Shown: one piece after another, positions 9,981 to 17,500 of the stretch
How positions within the stretch are numbered: position 1 is the stretch's first letter
Layout of the letters: the number at the start of each line of letters is the position of its first letter
From: Pelagibacteraceae bacterium AG-390-O04
GTDB taxonomy: Bacteria > Pseudomonadota > Alphaproteobacteria > Pelagibacterales > Pelagibacteraceae
Assembly: GCA_003278065.1 (NCBI GenBank)
Contig: QCHE01000011.1
Location: forward strand, 1-42,786
Reading direction: 5' to 3'
Length of the DNA: 42,786 nt
The notes under the pieces: model-generated
What the model saw: the letters and a program-made list of their open reading frames with translations, nothing else
Told to the model about the DNA's origin: nothing
Database searches by the model: none
Program-made: the position numbers and the translations under genes

Positions 9981-10908
9981 GATCAAAAGCGATCATTAAT
10001 TCATTCCATTCTCTTTTAGAAAGTCCTGAACTATCTAAATCAACATTTTCACCTTTAATAAGTTTTTGAATTATTTTTTTTCCTTTTGCTGAAACTTCTG
10101 TACCACCAACTCTATAATCCATAAAAGCATCATAAGTAATTGGAACCCATTTTTTTAAAGAATCTAACATTATGTCTGCATAAACTCTAATTTCGTATTG
10201 AGCATGATGATCTGCTCTTAATCTTAAAAAATTCATTAAATTTAAAAGATCTGTTTTCCAATACCATTGTGTATAAGTATTTAAAGTTAAATTCATCCTA
10301 GCTAGTTCTCTAGCTAATCCTTTTTTATTTTCATCAATCGTTGAGCCGTCATATTTTTCATTCAGCATTGTTTCATAATTTGAGTAGGTTCTTTCAGCAT
10401 CATTTTTTAAAAGATCTAAGACTTCTTTAGCTTGTTCACCTTTCAATACATCTCCTCTTCCCTGTCTATTACTTGTCGATTGGGCTGCTAAATTTTCAGA
10501 AGTTGGTAAGTAAAATTCTTTATCTAAAATAGAATATCTAGCAGAATATTCGTTTACATTGGCTGTTCTATGTCTAATCCATTGTCTTGCAATAAAAATT
10601 GGAAGTTTAATATGGTATTTAATTTCACACATTTCAAAAGGGGTGCTATGCCAGTGACGCATTAAATATTTAATTAATCCAGCATCTGTTGAAACTTGTT
10701 TTGTCCCTTTTCCATATGAAACTCTTGCTGATTGAACAATTGAAGTATCGTCACCCATGTAATCAACTACCCTTACAAATCCATGGTCTAAAGCTGGTAT
10801 TGCTTCATATAAAATTTTTTCTAATTCAGGGACAGTAACTCTTTTGGTACTATTGCTTTGCAATTGTTGGTTTTTTATCTCTTCTTGCTGTTCTTTAGTT
10901 AATTTCAT
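9961..10908 (-). CDS. thyX: Flavin-dependent thymidylate synthase
   Basis: Makes dTMP from dUMP with methylene-THF, FAD and NADPH. From the ATG at 10906-10908 the protein has 315 residues. The ThyX motif [13 protein letters not shown] spans residues 112-124, with Asn in place of the first Ser of the RHRxxSxNExSxR consensus. The QYEIRVYAD segment in the C-terminal half is also typical. The reading frame continues open upstream to 11031, but that extension would be translated antisense to the tmRNA acceptor piece and is not family-like, so 10908 is preferred. The length is somewhat above the 210-250 residues of short ThyX proteins, through extensions at both ends. Head-to-head with the tmRNA gene. 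Confidence 0.95.
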   Translation of the reverse strand: MKLTKEQQEEIKNQQLQSNSTKRVTVPELEKILYEAIPALDHGFVRVVDYMGDDTSIVQSARVSYGKGTKQVSTDAGLIKYLMRHWHSTPFEMCEIKYHIKLPIFIARQWIRHRTANVNEYSARYSILDKEFYLPTSENLAAQSTSNRQGRGDVLKGEQAKEVLDLLKNDAERTYSNYETMLNEKYDGSTIDENKKGLARELARMNLTLNTYTQWYWKTDLLNLMNFLRLRADHHAQYEIRVYADIMLDSLKKWVPITYDAFMDYRVGGTEVSAKGKKIIQKLIKGENVDLDSSGLSKREWNELMIAFDLKDKLI

Positions 10909-10964
10909 GATTGTTATTGAATCTCTAGTATTTCCTTTTATATTAATAAAGTTGGTTTTCCAAC

Positions 10965-11030
10965 TATGGCGATAAACGAATTTCGAAATAACCATTTCGG
11001 ACGTGGGGGCAGTACCCACCACCTCCACCA
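10965..11030 (+). ncRNA. ssrA: tmRNA acceptor piece (permuted two-piece ssrA)
   Basis: The 3' half of the tRNA-like domain, encoded upstream of the coding piece as in alphaproteobacterial permuted ssrA genes. Visible parts: an ATTTCGGACG block (10994-11003), T-stem GTGGG/CCCAC (11003-11007 with 11015-11019) around a 7-base loop, acceptor strand CACCTCC (11020-11026), discriminator A (11027) and encoded CCA (11028-11030). The acceptor strand pairs with GGGGGTG at 11043-11049 over 7 base pairs with one G-U. The mature 5' end is not determinable and 10965 is approximate; a GTTGG-TTTT-CCAAC hairpin just upstream (10951-10964) may belong to the precursor. Confidence 0.85.
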
Positions 11031-11042
11031 TTTACAACTTAT

Positions 11043-11208
11043 GGGGGTGAACCAGATTCGACGGATGACTAAAGGCTATTCTTTCGTTCGGAATTGTTCC
11101 TCCGTAAAGGGCTAATTATAATTGCTAACGAAAGTTACGCACTTGCTGCTTAATTAACTTTGTTAATTAGGTAGACGGGGTCCGGGGCACCTGGCAACAG
11201 AACGCCCC
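11043..11208 (+). ncRNA. ssrA: tmRNA coding piece, tag ANESYALAA
   Basis: Rescues stalled ribosomes with SmpB by acting as tRNA then mRNA. The 5' end carries the acceptor strand GGGGGTG (11043-11049) followed by the conserved ATTCGACGG. The tag frame opens at GCT 11124 and ends at TAA 11151-11153, giving ANESYALAA, very close to the E. coli tag ANDENYALAA and ending in the ALAA degradation signal. An AT-rich hairpin follows the stop (TTAATTAAC/GTTAATTAG). The 3' part closes with GGGGC/GCCCC around CTG-GCAA-CAG, a GNRA-capped hairpin (11184-11208) that I recall as typical of alphaproteobacterial tmRNA. Only 12 bases (11031-11042) separate it from the acceptor piece. The mature 3' end is uncertain by several bases. 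Confidence 0.88.
11183..11208 (+). repeat. 26-base direct repeat, copy 1 (inside tmRNA)
   Basis: The 26 bases here recur exactly at 12458-12483 in the same orientation. They form the 3' hairpin of the tmRNA coding piece (CGGGGC...GCCCC with an inner CTG-GCAA-CAG). This copy is in its native tmRNA context. Confidence 0.9.
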
Positions 11209-11267
11209 TTCTCATTTGTTAATTTAGTTTGCAGTATCAACGTTATTTTAAAAATACAACCTTGCTA

Positions 11268-11286
11268 TACGTCCTGTGTACGGGAT
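11268..11286 (+). repeat. Imperfect 19-base motif, copy A
   Basis: Begins TACGT and contains TGTACG; 14 of 19 bases agree with 12372-12390 in the same orientation. It can fold as TCCTG-TGTA-CGGGA followed by a T-rich run (TTATTTT), so it may also serve as a weak terminator for the tmRNA transcript. It ends 5 bases before the protease stop. Confidence 0.35.
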
Positions 11287-11290
11287 TATT

Positions 11291-12325
11291 TTAATTGCAA
11301 TAAGTATAAACTGTTCCTTCTTCCAGAATCTCTAATAAATCCTCATTATCTTTAGTCCTTGAATATAAAGATTTACTTGGACTAACTTTATTTGATTTTA
11401 AAAAAAGTTCTGCAGCAGAGGACTTAATTCCAAAATTTATTCCCTCAGTTTGATCTTTTGCTAAACCAGAAACAGCAATTGCAATTAAATCTCCATTCTC
11501 ATTTATTATAGGTCCACCACTATTGCCTGGATTTATTGGAGCATCAATTTGGATTTCATTTGAATTATCTTCAAATCCTTTTAGAGAACTAACTATTCCT
11601 GAAGAAATTTTTAAATCATCACTTAAACCTTTTCCAAGCGGGTATCCAGCAACATATATTTTAGTAAGTTTTTTTGCACCATCCTTAGAAAAATTGATAA
11701 ATGATTTAGGTTTAAGTTTTGCTTTAAGTAATGCTAAATCTAAAGTTTTGTCTTTTGCTATTAGTGTTGTTTCATATTCTTTATTTCGATATGTTATCTT
11801 TGAAAGAGAACATCCCTCAACTACATGGTTGTTAGTTAATAAATGACCTTTTTTAGATACAAAAAAAGCAGTACCTGAAGATGAACCGCTTATTGTACTT
11901 CCACCATTTGAATCTTTAACTTGGCATTTTAAAGTCCAATTAGAAAGCATTCCAAAACCATCATAATCATTTAGAACTTCTCCAGTCTTTAAATTAATTG
12001 ATATTTCTTTTTTCGCCTCATCACCTTCAACTACTTCTGTCCAATATGCATAAATGTAGTTATTATCATAATTTGTAATTTTGAATGATTCATGATTAAA
12101 GCTGGATATCAATTCTTTCTCTTTTGCATATTCCTCATGAAATTCCATTTTTCCCATTACAATGCCAGTGTTTAAATTTATTGAAAAGGACCAATCTTTA
12201 AATTTCGTCGCATCATGTGAGGCCACCTCTTCTGGATTGTAACATTTATTTATATCAATAATTTTTGCAAAAGCATTCCCACTGAACAACAAACCCAGAA
12301 CCACGATCCCTAAAAGTTTTTTCAT
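11291..12325 (-). CDS. Exported trypsin-like serine protease, no PDZ domain
   Basis: A 344-residue protein with a clear signal peptide (about 1-20, cleavage after GNAFA). Residues about 21-135 form a region I do not recognise, with two Cys residues (28 and 134). A Ser/Gly-rich linker (140-152) leads to a trypsin-2 type domain with H167 (LLTNNHVVEG), D196 (KTLDLALL) and S269 (NPGNSGGP), so the triad is complete. It has no PDZ domain and ends in a short tail with a final Cys-Asn, so it is not DegP or DegS. The gene is alone between the two tmRNA-derived repeats. The substrate is unknown. Confidence 0.85.
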   Translation of the reverse strand: MKKLLGIVVLGLLFSGNAFAKIIDINKCYNPEEVASHDATKFKDWSFSINLNTGIVMGKMEFHEEYAKEKELISSFNHESFKITNYDNNYIYAYWTEVVEGDEAKKEISINLKTGEVLNDYDGFGMLSNWTLKCQVKDSNGGSTISGSSSGTAFFVSKKGHLLTNNHVVEGCSLSKITYRNKEYETTLIAKDKTLDLALLKAKLKPKSFINFSKDGAKKLTKIYVAGYPLGKGLSDDLKISSGIVSSLKGFEDNSNEIQIDAPINPGNSGGPIINENGDLIAIAVSGLAKDQTEGINFGIKSSAAELFLKSNKVSPSKSLYSRTKDNEDLLEILEEGTVYTYCN

Positions 12326-12371
12326 GATCCAAGGTTATCAAATCTAGTGACCTGTGACGAACGGATTTTCA

Positions 12372-12390
12372 TACGTTATCTGTACGTAAT
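12372..12390 (+). repeat. Imperfect 19-base motif, copy B, palindromic
   Basis: Contains the perfect inverted repeat TACGT-7-ACGTA (12372-12388) and shares 14 of 19 bases with 11268-11286. It lies 46 bases upstream of the protease ATG and so could be an operator for it. The flanking stretch 12326-12457 shows no reading frame or RNA gene that I can support. Confidence 0.35.
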
Positions 12391-12457
12391 ACTATTAAAT
12401 TTTGCTTAATTTGATAAAATGGAACTGTTGCAATATAAGGATTATTGAAACAAAGTT

Positions 12458-12483
12458 CGGGGCACCTGGCAACAGAACGCCCC
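12458..12483 (+). repeat. 26-base direct repeat, copy 2 (isolated tmRNA hairpin)
   Basis: An exact second copy of the tmRNA 3' hairpin (11183-11208), with no tmRNA sequence beside it: neither the tag, the acceptor strands nor the post-tag hairpin is present in the preceding 130 bases. It lies 1,275 bases from copy 1, in the gap between the protease and the 71-residue gene. It can still fold as GGGGC/GCCCC over CTG-GCAA-CAG. Confidence 0.9.
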
Positions 12484-12506
12484 CTAAATAAAATATTTAA
12501 GGTTTT

Positions 12507-12722
12507 TTATTTTGGAACTTCGCACTGATCTAATTTCCAAGTCAAAGATTTATGTGCGTAATAACCATTATTCAATACATGAACACACTTTTGGCCTTCT
12601 GCATTAGCATTATTATATCTTTCTTTTGCAGCTCTATCTTCTTCGGTTTCTCTGGTAGTAAAATATACTAAAAAAACAAGAAAAATTATTATTATAATTG
12701 TCCATATTAGAATTTTTTTCAT
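12507..12722 (-). CDS. Small single-pass membrane protein, unknown function
   Basis: A 71-residue product that I do not recognise. Residues 3-24 are a strongly hydrophobic helix rich in Ile, followed by a charged stretch (TRETEEDRAAKERYNN) and a polar C-terminal half with two Cys residues (about 47 and 68) separated by Tyr/His/Asn/Trp residues. The layout suggests an N-terminal anchor with a small soluble domain outside the membrane, where the Cys pair could form a disulfide. It starts 45 bases downstream of the ppdK stop on the same strand and may be co-transcribed. Credible as a gene from its composition and upstream spacing, but short. Confidence 0.6.
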   Translation of the reverse strand: MKKILIWTIIIIIFLVFLVYFTTRETEEDRAAKERYNNANAEGQKCVHVLNNGYYAHKSLTWKLDQCEVPK

Positions 12723-12767
12723 ATTATTTTAAGATACCAACTTTATAGATAAAATAAAATAAATAAG

Positions 12768-15434
12768 TCATTTTTTATTTTTTTTTAACTCTGATTGAGC
12801 AGCAGCTAATCTAGCTATTGGAACTCTATAGGGCGAACAAGAAACATAATTTAAACCCACTTTAGAACAAAAGTTGATACTTTTGGGATCACCTCCATGT
12901 TCACCACAAATACCTAGTTTAATTTTTTGGTTTTGTTTTTTTCCTTTTGCTACAGCTATTTCAATTAAGTCCTCAACTCCCTCATCAATTGAAACGAAAG
13001 GGTCTATAGAAAATATTTTATTTTCTATATAATCATTTAAAAACTTTCCACTATCATCTCGACTTATTCCAAAAGTAGTTTGTGTTAAATCATTAGTTCC
13101 GAAACTAAAAAATTCAGCATGTTTTGCAATATCCTTTGCTTTAATTGCTGCTCTTGGTAATTCAATCATAGTACCAACTAAATATTCTACTTTAATCTTG
13201 TTTTCTTTTTCTACTTGTCCTGCAATTCTAATTACTAGATCTTTCATAATTTTAATTTCAGCTTCTGTTGAAACAAGTGGAATCATTATTTCTGGAAAAG
13301 CAAATTTTTTTTTATTTTTTTTAAGCTCTGACAAAGCTTCAAAAATAGCACGGCATTGCATTTCATAAATCTCAGGAAAAGAAATTCCTAAACGGCAACC
13401 TCTATGTCCTAACATTGGATTTTGTTCATGAAGTTCATCTATTCTTGTCTTAACTTCATTTGAGTCAACACCTACAACCTTCGCAACCTCAGAAATTTCT
13501 TTATTAGACTTAGGTAAAAACTCATGTAATGGTGGATCAAGCAATCTTACAGTCACAGGAAGTCCATGCATAATCTTAAAGATTTCCATAAAGTCTTTTT
13601 TTTGATGTGGCAAAAGTTTTTCTAAAGCTTTGGCTCTATCTTCTTGGGTTTTAGATAATATCATCTCTCGTACTGACAAAATTCTTTCTTCATCAAAAAA
13701 CATGTGTTCTGTTCTGCAAAGACCTATTCCCTCAGCCCCAAAATCTCTTGCAATTTTTGTATCTAGAGGAGTTTCAGAGTTTGTTCTTACTTTTAGTTTT
13801 CTAACATTATCAGCCCAACTCATCAATTTAGAGAAGTCTCCTGATATCTCTGGTTTTACAGTTGGGACATTGCCCAAAATTATTCTACCTGTAGAACCAT
13901 CGATAGTTATAATGTCTCCTTCTTTAATCTCTACTGTGGTTGTTTTAAAAGTTTTTTCATCATAATTAATATCGATTTCACTTGAACCTGAAACACATGG
14001 TCTTCCCATTCCTCTAGCAACTACTGCTGCATGACTTGTCATTCCTCCTCTTGCCGTTAAAATTCCTTTTGCAGCATGCATACCTTGGATATCCTCTGGG
14101 GATGTTTCTATTCTTACTAAAATTGTATCTTGCATCATATCATTTAATCTTTCGGCATCTTCTGATGTAAAAACTACTTTTCCACTTGCAGCACCTGGAG
14201 ATGCTGGAAGACCATTAGCAATCACCTCAATAGAACTTTTTTCATCTAAAGTTGGGTGCAACAGTGTGTCTAAAGAATTAGGGTCAATTCTAAGAACAGC
14301 ATCATTTTTTGAAATCAATTTTTCTTTAACCATATCAACGGCAATCTTGACAGCAGACTTAGAAGTTCTTTTGCCTGAACGAGTTTGAAGTATCCAAAGT
14401 TTATTGTTTTCAACAGTGAACTCAACATCTTGCATATCTTTATAATGTTTTTCTAGTTTTTTTAAAATTTTAAATAGTTCAGAATAAACTTTAGGCATAG
14501 ACTCTTCCATTGATAGCTCTTTAACGTTTGCTTCTTGTTTGGCTTTTTTCGTTATATATTGTGGAGTTCTGGTTCCTGCAACTACATCTTCTCCTTGTGC
14601 ATTAATCAAATACTCACCATAAATTTTATTTGAACCATCAGATGGGTTTCTAGTAAAAACAACTCCAGTGGCACAATCATTACCCATGTTTCCAAATACC
14701 ATTGACTGTACATTAACTGCTGTCCCCCATTCTGAAGGGATCTGATTGAGTTTTCTATAAACTTTTGCCCGCTTACTTTCCCATGACAAAAATACTGCAC
14801 TAATAGCACCTAGTAATTGTATAAAAACATCCTGTGGAAAATCTTTATTTGTTTTTTCTTTAATAGTATTCTTAAAATCCTTAATTAACCCATCCCAATC
14901 TTCCTCATCTAATTCTGTATCCAGTAAAACACCTTTTGTTAATTTATAATTTTCAATTAATTCTTCAAAATAATAGCTCTCAACACCCATAACTACGTTT
15001 CCATACATTTGAATAAATCTTCTATAGCTATCCTTAGCAAATCTTCCATTTAAAGTTTTGTTCGCAAGTGCAACAACAGTTTTGTCATTTAAGCCAAGAT
15101 TGAGAATCGTATCCATCATACCAGGCATTGAAACTCTTGCACCTGATCTTACTGATAATAGTAGAGGATTCTTTAAGTCTCCAAATTTTTTACTTACTTC
15201 TTTTTCAATTATTTTTAATTCTTTTTTTATTTGGCTAATTAATTTTGAATTTAATTTTTTTTTATCTTTAAAAAATATTTCACAAACTTTTGTGGAAATT
15301 GTAAATCCAGGTGGAACAGGCAGGCCCATTCTACCCATCTCAGATAAATTGGCTCCTTTACCACCCAAAAAATTTTTTGCATTCTTAATTTTTTTTGAAT
15401 CTTTCGAATTAAAGTTAAGAATTAATTTATTCAT
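12768..15434 (-). CDS. ppdK: Pyruvate, phosphate dikinase
   Basis: Interconverts pyruvate + ATP + Pi and PEP + AMP + PPi, allowing PEP formation from pyruvate or pyrophosphate-linked glycolysis. At 888 residues it has the full domain order: N-terminal ATP-grasp (GGKGANLSEM at 24-33, SVRSGARVSMPGMMDT near 95-110), swivelling phosphohistidine domain with H468 in GGMTSHAAVVARG, and C-terminal PEP/pyruvate TIM barrel with GLCRTEHMFF and the catalytic Cys in LGICGEHGGDP. It overlaps the 3' end of glyS by 8 bases, so the two are probably transcribed together. Confidence 0.97.
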   Translation of the reverse strand: MNKLILNFNSKDSKKIKNAKNFLGGKGANLSEMGRMGLPVPPGFTISTKVCEIFFKDKKKLNSKLISQIKKELKIIEKEVSKKFGDLKNPLLLSVRSGARVSMPGMMDTILNLGLNDKTVVALANKTLNGRFAKDSYRRFIQMYGNVVMGVESYYFEELIENYKLTKGVLLDTELDEEDWDGLIKDFKNTIKEKTNKDFPQDVFIQLLGAISAVFLSWESKRAKVYRKLNQIPSEWGTAVNVQSMVFGNMGNDCATGVVFTRNPSDGSNKIYGEYLINAQGEDVVAGTRTPQYITKKAKQEANVKELSMEESMPKVYSELFKILKKLEKHYKDMQDVEFTVENNKLWILQTRSGKRTSKSAVKIAVDMVKEKLISKNDAVLRIDPNSLDTLLHPTLDEKSSIEVIANGLPASPGAASGKVVFTSEDAERLNDMMQDTILVRIETSPEDIQGMHAAKGILTARGGMTSHAAVVARGMGRPCVSGSSEIDINYDEKTFKTTTVEIKEGDIITIDGSTGRIILGNVPTVKPEISGDFSKLMSWADNVRKLKVRTNSETPLDTKIARDFGAEGIGLCRTEHMFFDEERILSVREMILSKTQEDRAKALEKLLPHQKKDFMEIFKIMHGLPVTVRLLDPPLHEFLPKSNKEISEVAKVVGVDSNEVKTRIDELHEQNPMLGHRGCRLGISFPEIYEMQCRAIFEALSELKKNKKKFAFPEIMIPLVSTEAEIKIMKDLVIRIAGQVEKENKIKVEYLVGTMIELPRAAIKAKDIAKHAEFFSFGTNDLTQTTFGISRDDSGKFLNDYIENKIFSIDPFVSIDEGVEDLIEIAVAKGKKQNQKIKLGICGEHGGDPKSINFCSKVGLNYVSCSPYRVPIARLAAAQSELKKNKK

Positions 15435-17499
15435 TATTTGCTTTTAATAACTGAAAATTTATAAAATTTTGAAAGGTTTTACATAACAAATTAATAAGTT
15501 CCAATCTGTTTTTTCTTAAAGTTTCGTTGTCCTCATTCACTTTTACATTATCAAAGAACTCAAATACCTCTTTCTTGGCCTCTGCTAAAATTGATAAAGA
15601 TTTTTCATAATTTTCATCATTATTGATATTTGAATAATATTTTTTAATTTCACTTATTTTTTTATATAAATTTTTCTCAAATTCAGTCTTAAAAATACCA
15701 GGATCAGTTGTATTATTAATTTCAACTTCATTATTTTTCATCTCAGCTTCTAATATGTTTGAAGCTCTTTTATAGCTAGACGTAATATCAATACCCTCTT
15801 GATTATTAATAATTTTATTTAAACTTTTAGCTTTTTCAAAAGATGAAAATAATTTATTTAGCGAAAAAGAATAAATTGAAGCTTCTATTATATCGTGACG
15901 TATTTGTTTTTCTCTCATATAATATCTAAATCTATCTTTTAAAAAAATATATAATTCTTTTTGTAAATCCTGATTTGTAAATTCATTCCCTTGTTCTTTA
16001 TATAAATTCGCGGAATAGTTTAATAAATCATTTAATTTTAAATCTTTTTTATTTTCAATTATCGTTCTTATAATACCTAGAGCTATCCTTCTTAATGCAA
16101 AAGGATCTTTAGAGCTTGATGGTTTTTCATTGATACCAAAAAAACCAACTAATGTATCAATTTTATCTGTTACAGATAATGCAACACTAAAAGGTTTTTT
16201 TGGAACTCTTGAATCTAACCCGATTGGTAAATATTGTTCGGTGATTGCTAATGAGATATCTTTATCAAAACCTTGATAGGCTGAAAAGTATCCACCCATA
16301 ATTCCTTGTAATTCAGGAAACTCTCCTACTAAATCAGAAGTTAAATCTGTTTTACAAATCGAAGATGATAGTTCTACTTTTTCTTTACTTATTAATAATT
16401 CATCAGAAATCATTCCTCCTAATTTTCTCATTCGTTGAACTTTATCAAAGTAAGTGCCTAAACCTTTAAAAAAATTCATTAATTTTAATTCTGAAACTCT
16501 TTTTACTAAATTTTGGGTTTTATCTTTATTCCAAAAAAATTCAGCATCACTAAGCCTAGCCTCTATAACTCTCTCATTTCCAATTTTTATTAGTCCCTTT
16601 TGATCTTTTTTATTTACAACAATTAAAAAATTATTTGTAACCTCATTTTTATCATCAAAAGTGGGAAAATATTTCTGATGAGATTGCATTGTTAAAATTA
16701 AAATTTCTTTTGGAATAGATAAAAATTTTTTATCAAAATTACACAATAAAACATTTGGATTATCTACTAAATTTACTACTTCTTCAATAAGCTTCGGATT
16801 ATCTCTGATCGTTAATTTTTTTTTATTTAGAATCTTAAAAAATTCTTTCTCAATAAATTTTTTTCTTTTATCTTGATCTATAAGCGTCCCTTGCTTTTTT
16901 AAATGCTTCTCATATGATTTAAAGTCTTTAAAAAATTTTTTTTTCTCTTCAAAGTCTTTGTCTAAAAAAGTGTAATTTGATGAAGAGATATGATGAAATT
17001 GGAAATTAACCACTTTCTTATCAAATACTGACATGATTGATTTCAAAGGTCTTCCCCAATTTAGATCAAACTCTCCCCACTTCATTGATTTTTTCCATTG
17101 ATGTTTTCCTAGTATTTTGGGTATAAATTCGACTAATAAATCATGAGTTTTTAACCTTTTTGATTTTGTTTTATAAAAATAAAACTCACCTTTTTCAGTA
17201 TTATTTTTAAATAGATCTTTTTTTTCTATTTTATTTGATCTTATAAATCCCTCTAATGCTTGGTCTGGAGCATTGGTTTTTGGTCCTTTGATTTCTTCTG
17301 ATAAGGTTTTGATTTCTTTTTCTACACCTTCAAAAACTATTATTAATCTATTGGGCGTAGAAAATGAAAAACTTTTTTTTGACTTTATAGATTTTTCTAT
17401 AAAAAATTTTTGAAACTGATCTAAAAGTCTTTCGCGTAAATTTTTTTGTAAACATGTAGGAATTTCCTCGCTAAATAGTTCTAATAAAAACTCCGCCAT
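15427..17499 (-). CDS. glyS: Glycyl-tRNA synthetase, beta subunit
   Basis: Beta chain of the bacterial alpha2beta2 glycyl-tRNA synthetase, which supplies tRNA recognition. I chose the ATG at 17497-17499 (MAEFLLELFSEEIP), the conserved family start, giving 690 residues; an upstream ATG at 17517 would overlap glyQ and adds only MIHKFK. Family segments include FLLELFSEEIP, GPKTNAPDQALEGF, the ILILTMQSHQKYFP block, and the VGFFGINEKPSSSKDPFALRR motif near residue 455. It follows glyQ by 1 base. The protein is rich in Lys, Phe, Ile and Asn, in line with the AT bias. Confidence 0.96.
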   Translation of the reverse strand: MAEFLLELFSEEIPTCLQKNLRERLLDQFQKFFIEKSIKSKKSFSFSTPNRLIIVFEGVEKEIKTLSEEIKGPKTNAPDQALEGFIRSNKIEKKDLFKNNTEKGEFYFYKTKSKRLKTHDLLVEFIPKILGKHQWKKSMKWGEFDLNWGRPLKSIMSVFDKKVVNFQFHHISSSNYTFLDKDFEEKKKFFKDFKSYEKHLKKQGTLIDQDKRKKFIEKEFFKILNKKKLTIRDNPKLIEEVVNLVDNPNVLLCNFDKKFLSIPKEILILTMQSHQKYFPTFDDKNEVTNNFLIVVNKKDQKGLIKIGNERVIEARLSDAEFFWNKDKTQNLVKRVSELKLMNFFKGLGTYFDKVQRMRKLGGMISDELLISKEKVELSSSICKTDLTSDLVGEFPELQGIMGGYFSAYQGFDKDISLAITEQYLPIGLDSRVPKKPFSVALSVTDKIDTLVGFFGINEKPSSSKDPFALRRIALGIIRTIIENKKDLKLNDLLNYSANLYKEQGNEFTNQDLQKELYIFLKDRFRYYMREKQIRHDIIEASIYSFSLNKLFSSFEKAKSLNKIINNQEGIDITSSYKRASNILEAEMKNNEVEINNTTDPGIFKTEFEKNLYKKISEIKKYYSNINNDENYEKSLSILAEAKKEVFEFFDNVKVNEDNETLRKNRLELINLLCKTFQNFINFQLLKANNE

Positions 17500-17500
17500 T

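Larger units (their letters stand above)
11209..12483. other. Candidate integration segment at the tmRNA 3' end
   Basis: A 1,275-base segment bounded by exact 26-base direct repeats, one being the tmRNA 3' hairpin. tmRNA 3' ends are common targets of tyrosine integrases, which leave just such a duplicated gene end at the far border. Its only gene is the exported serine protease on the opposite strand; no integrase remains. Both the age and the mechanism are inference; tandem duplication followed by insertion would leave the same pattern. Confidence 0.45.

Noticed and set aside
11183..11208. The 26-base repeat as a dispersed REP-like or terminator element
   Set aside because: Copy 1 is an integral part of the tmRNA structure and only one other copy is seen in 42.8 kb; neither is followed by a proper T-run.
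13630..13965. 111-codon plus-strand reading frame inside ppdK, and similar long antisense frames in degP, ftsH (33680-34273), tolQ and the protease gene
   Set aside because: Each lies opposite a firmly identified gene, has low-complexity or shadow composition and no family features.
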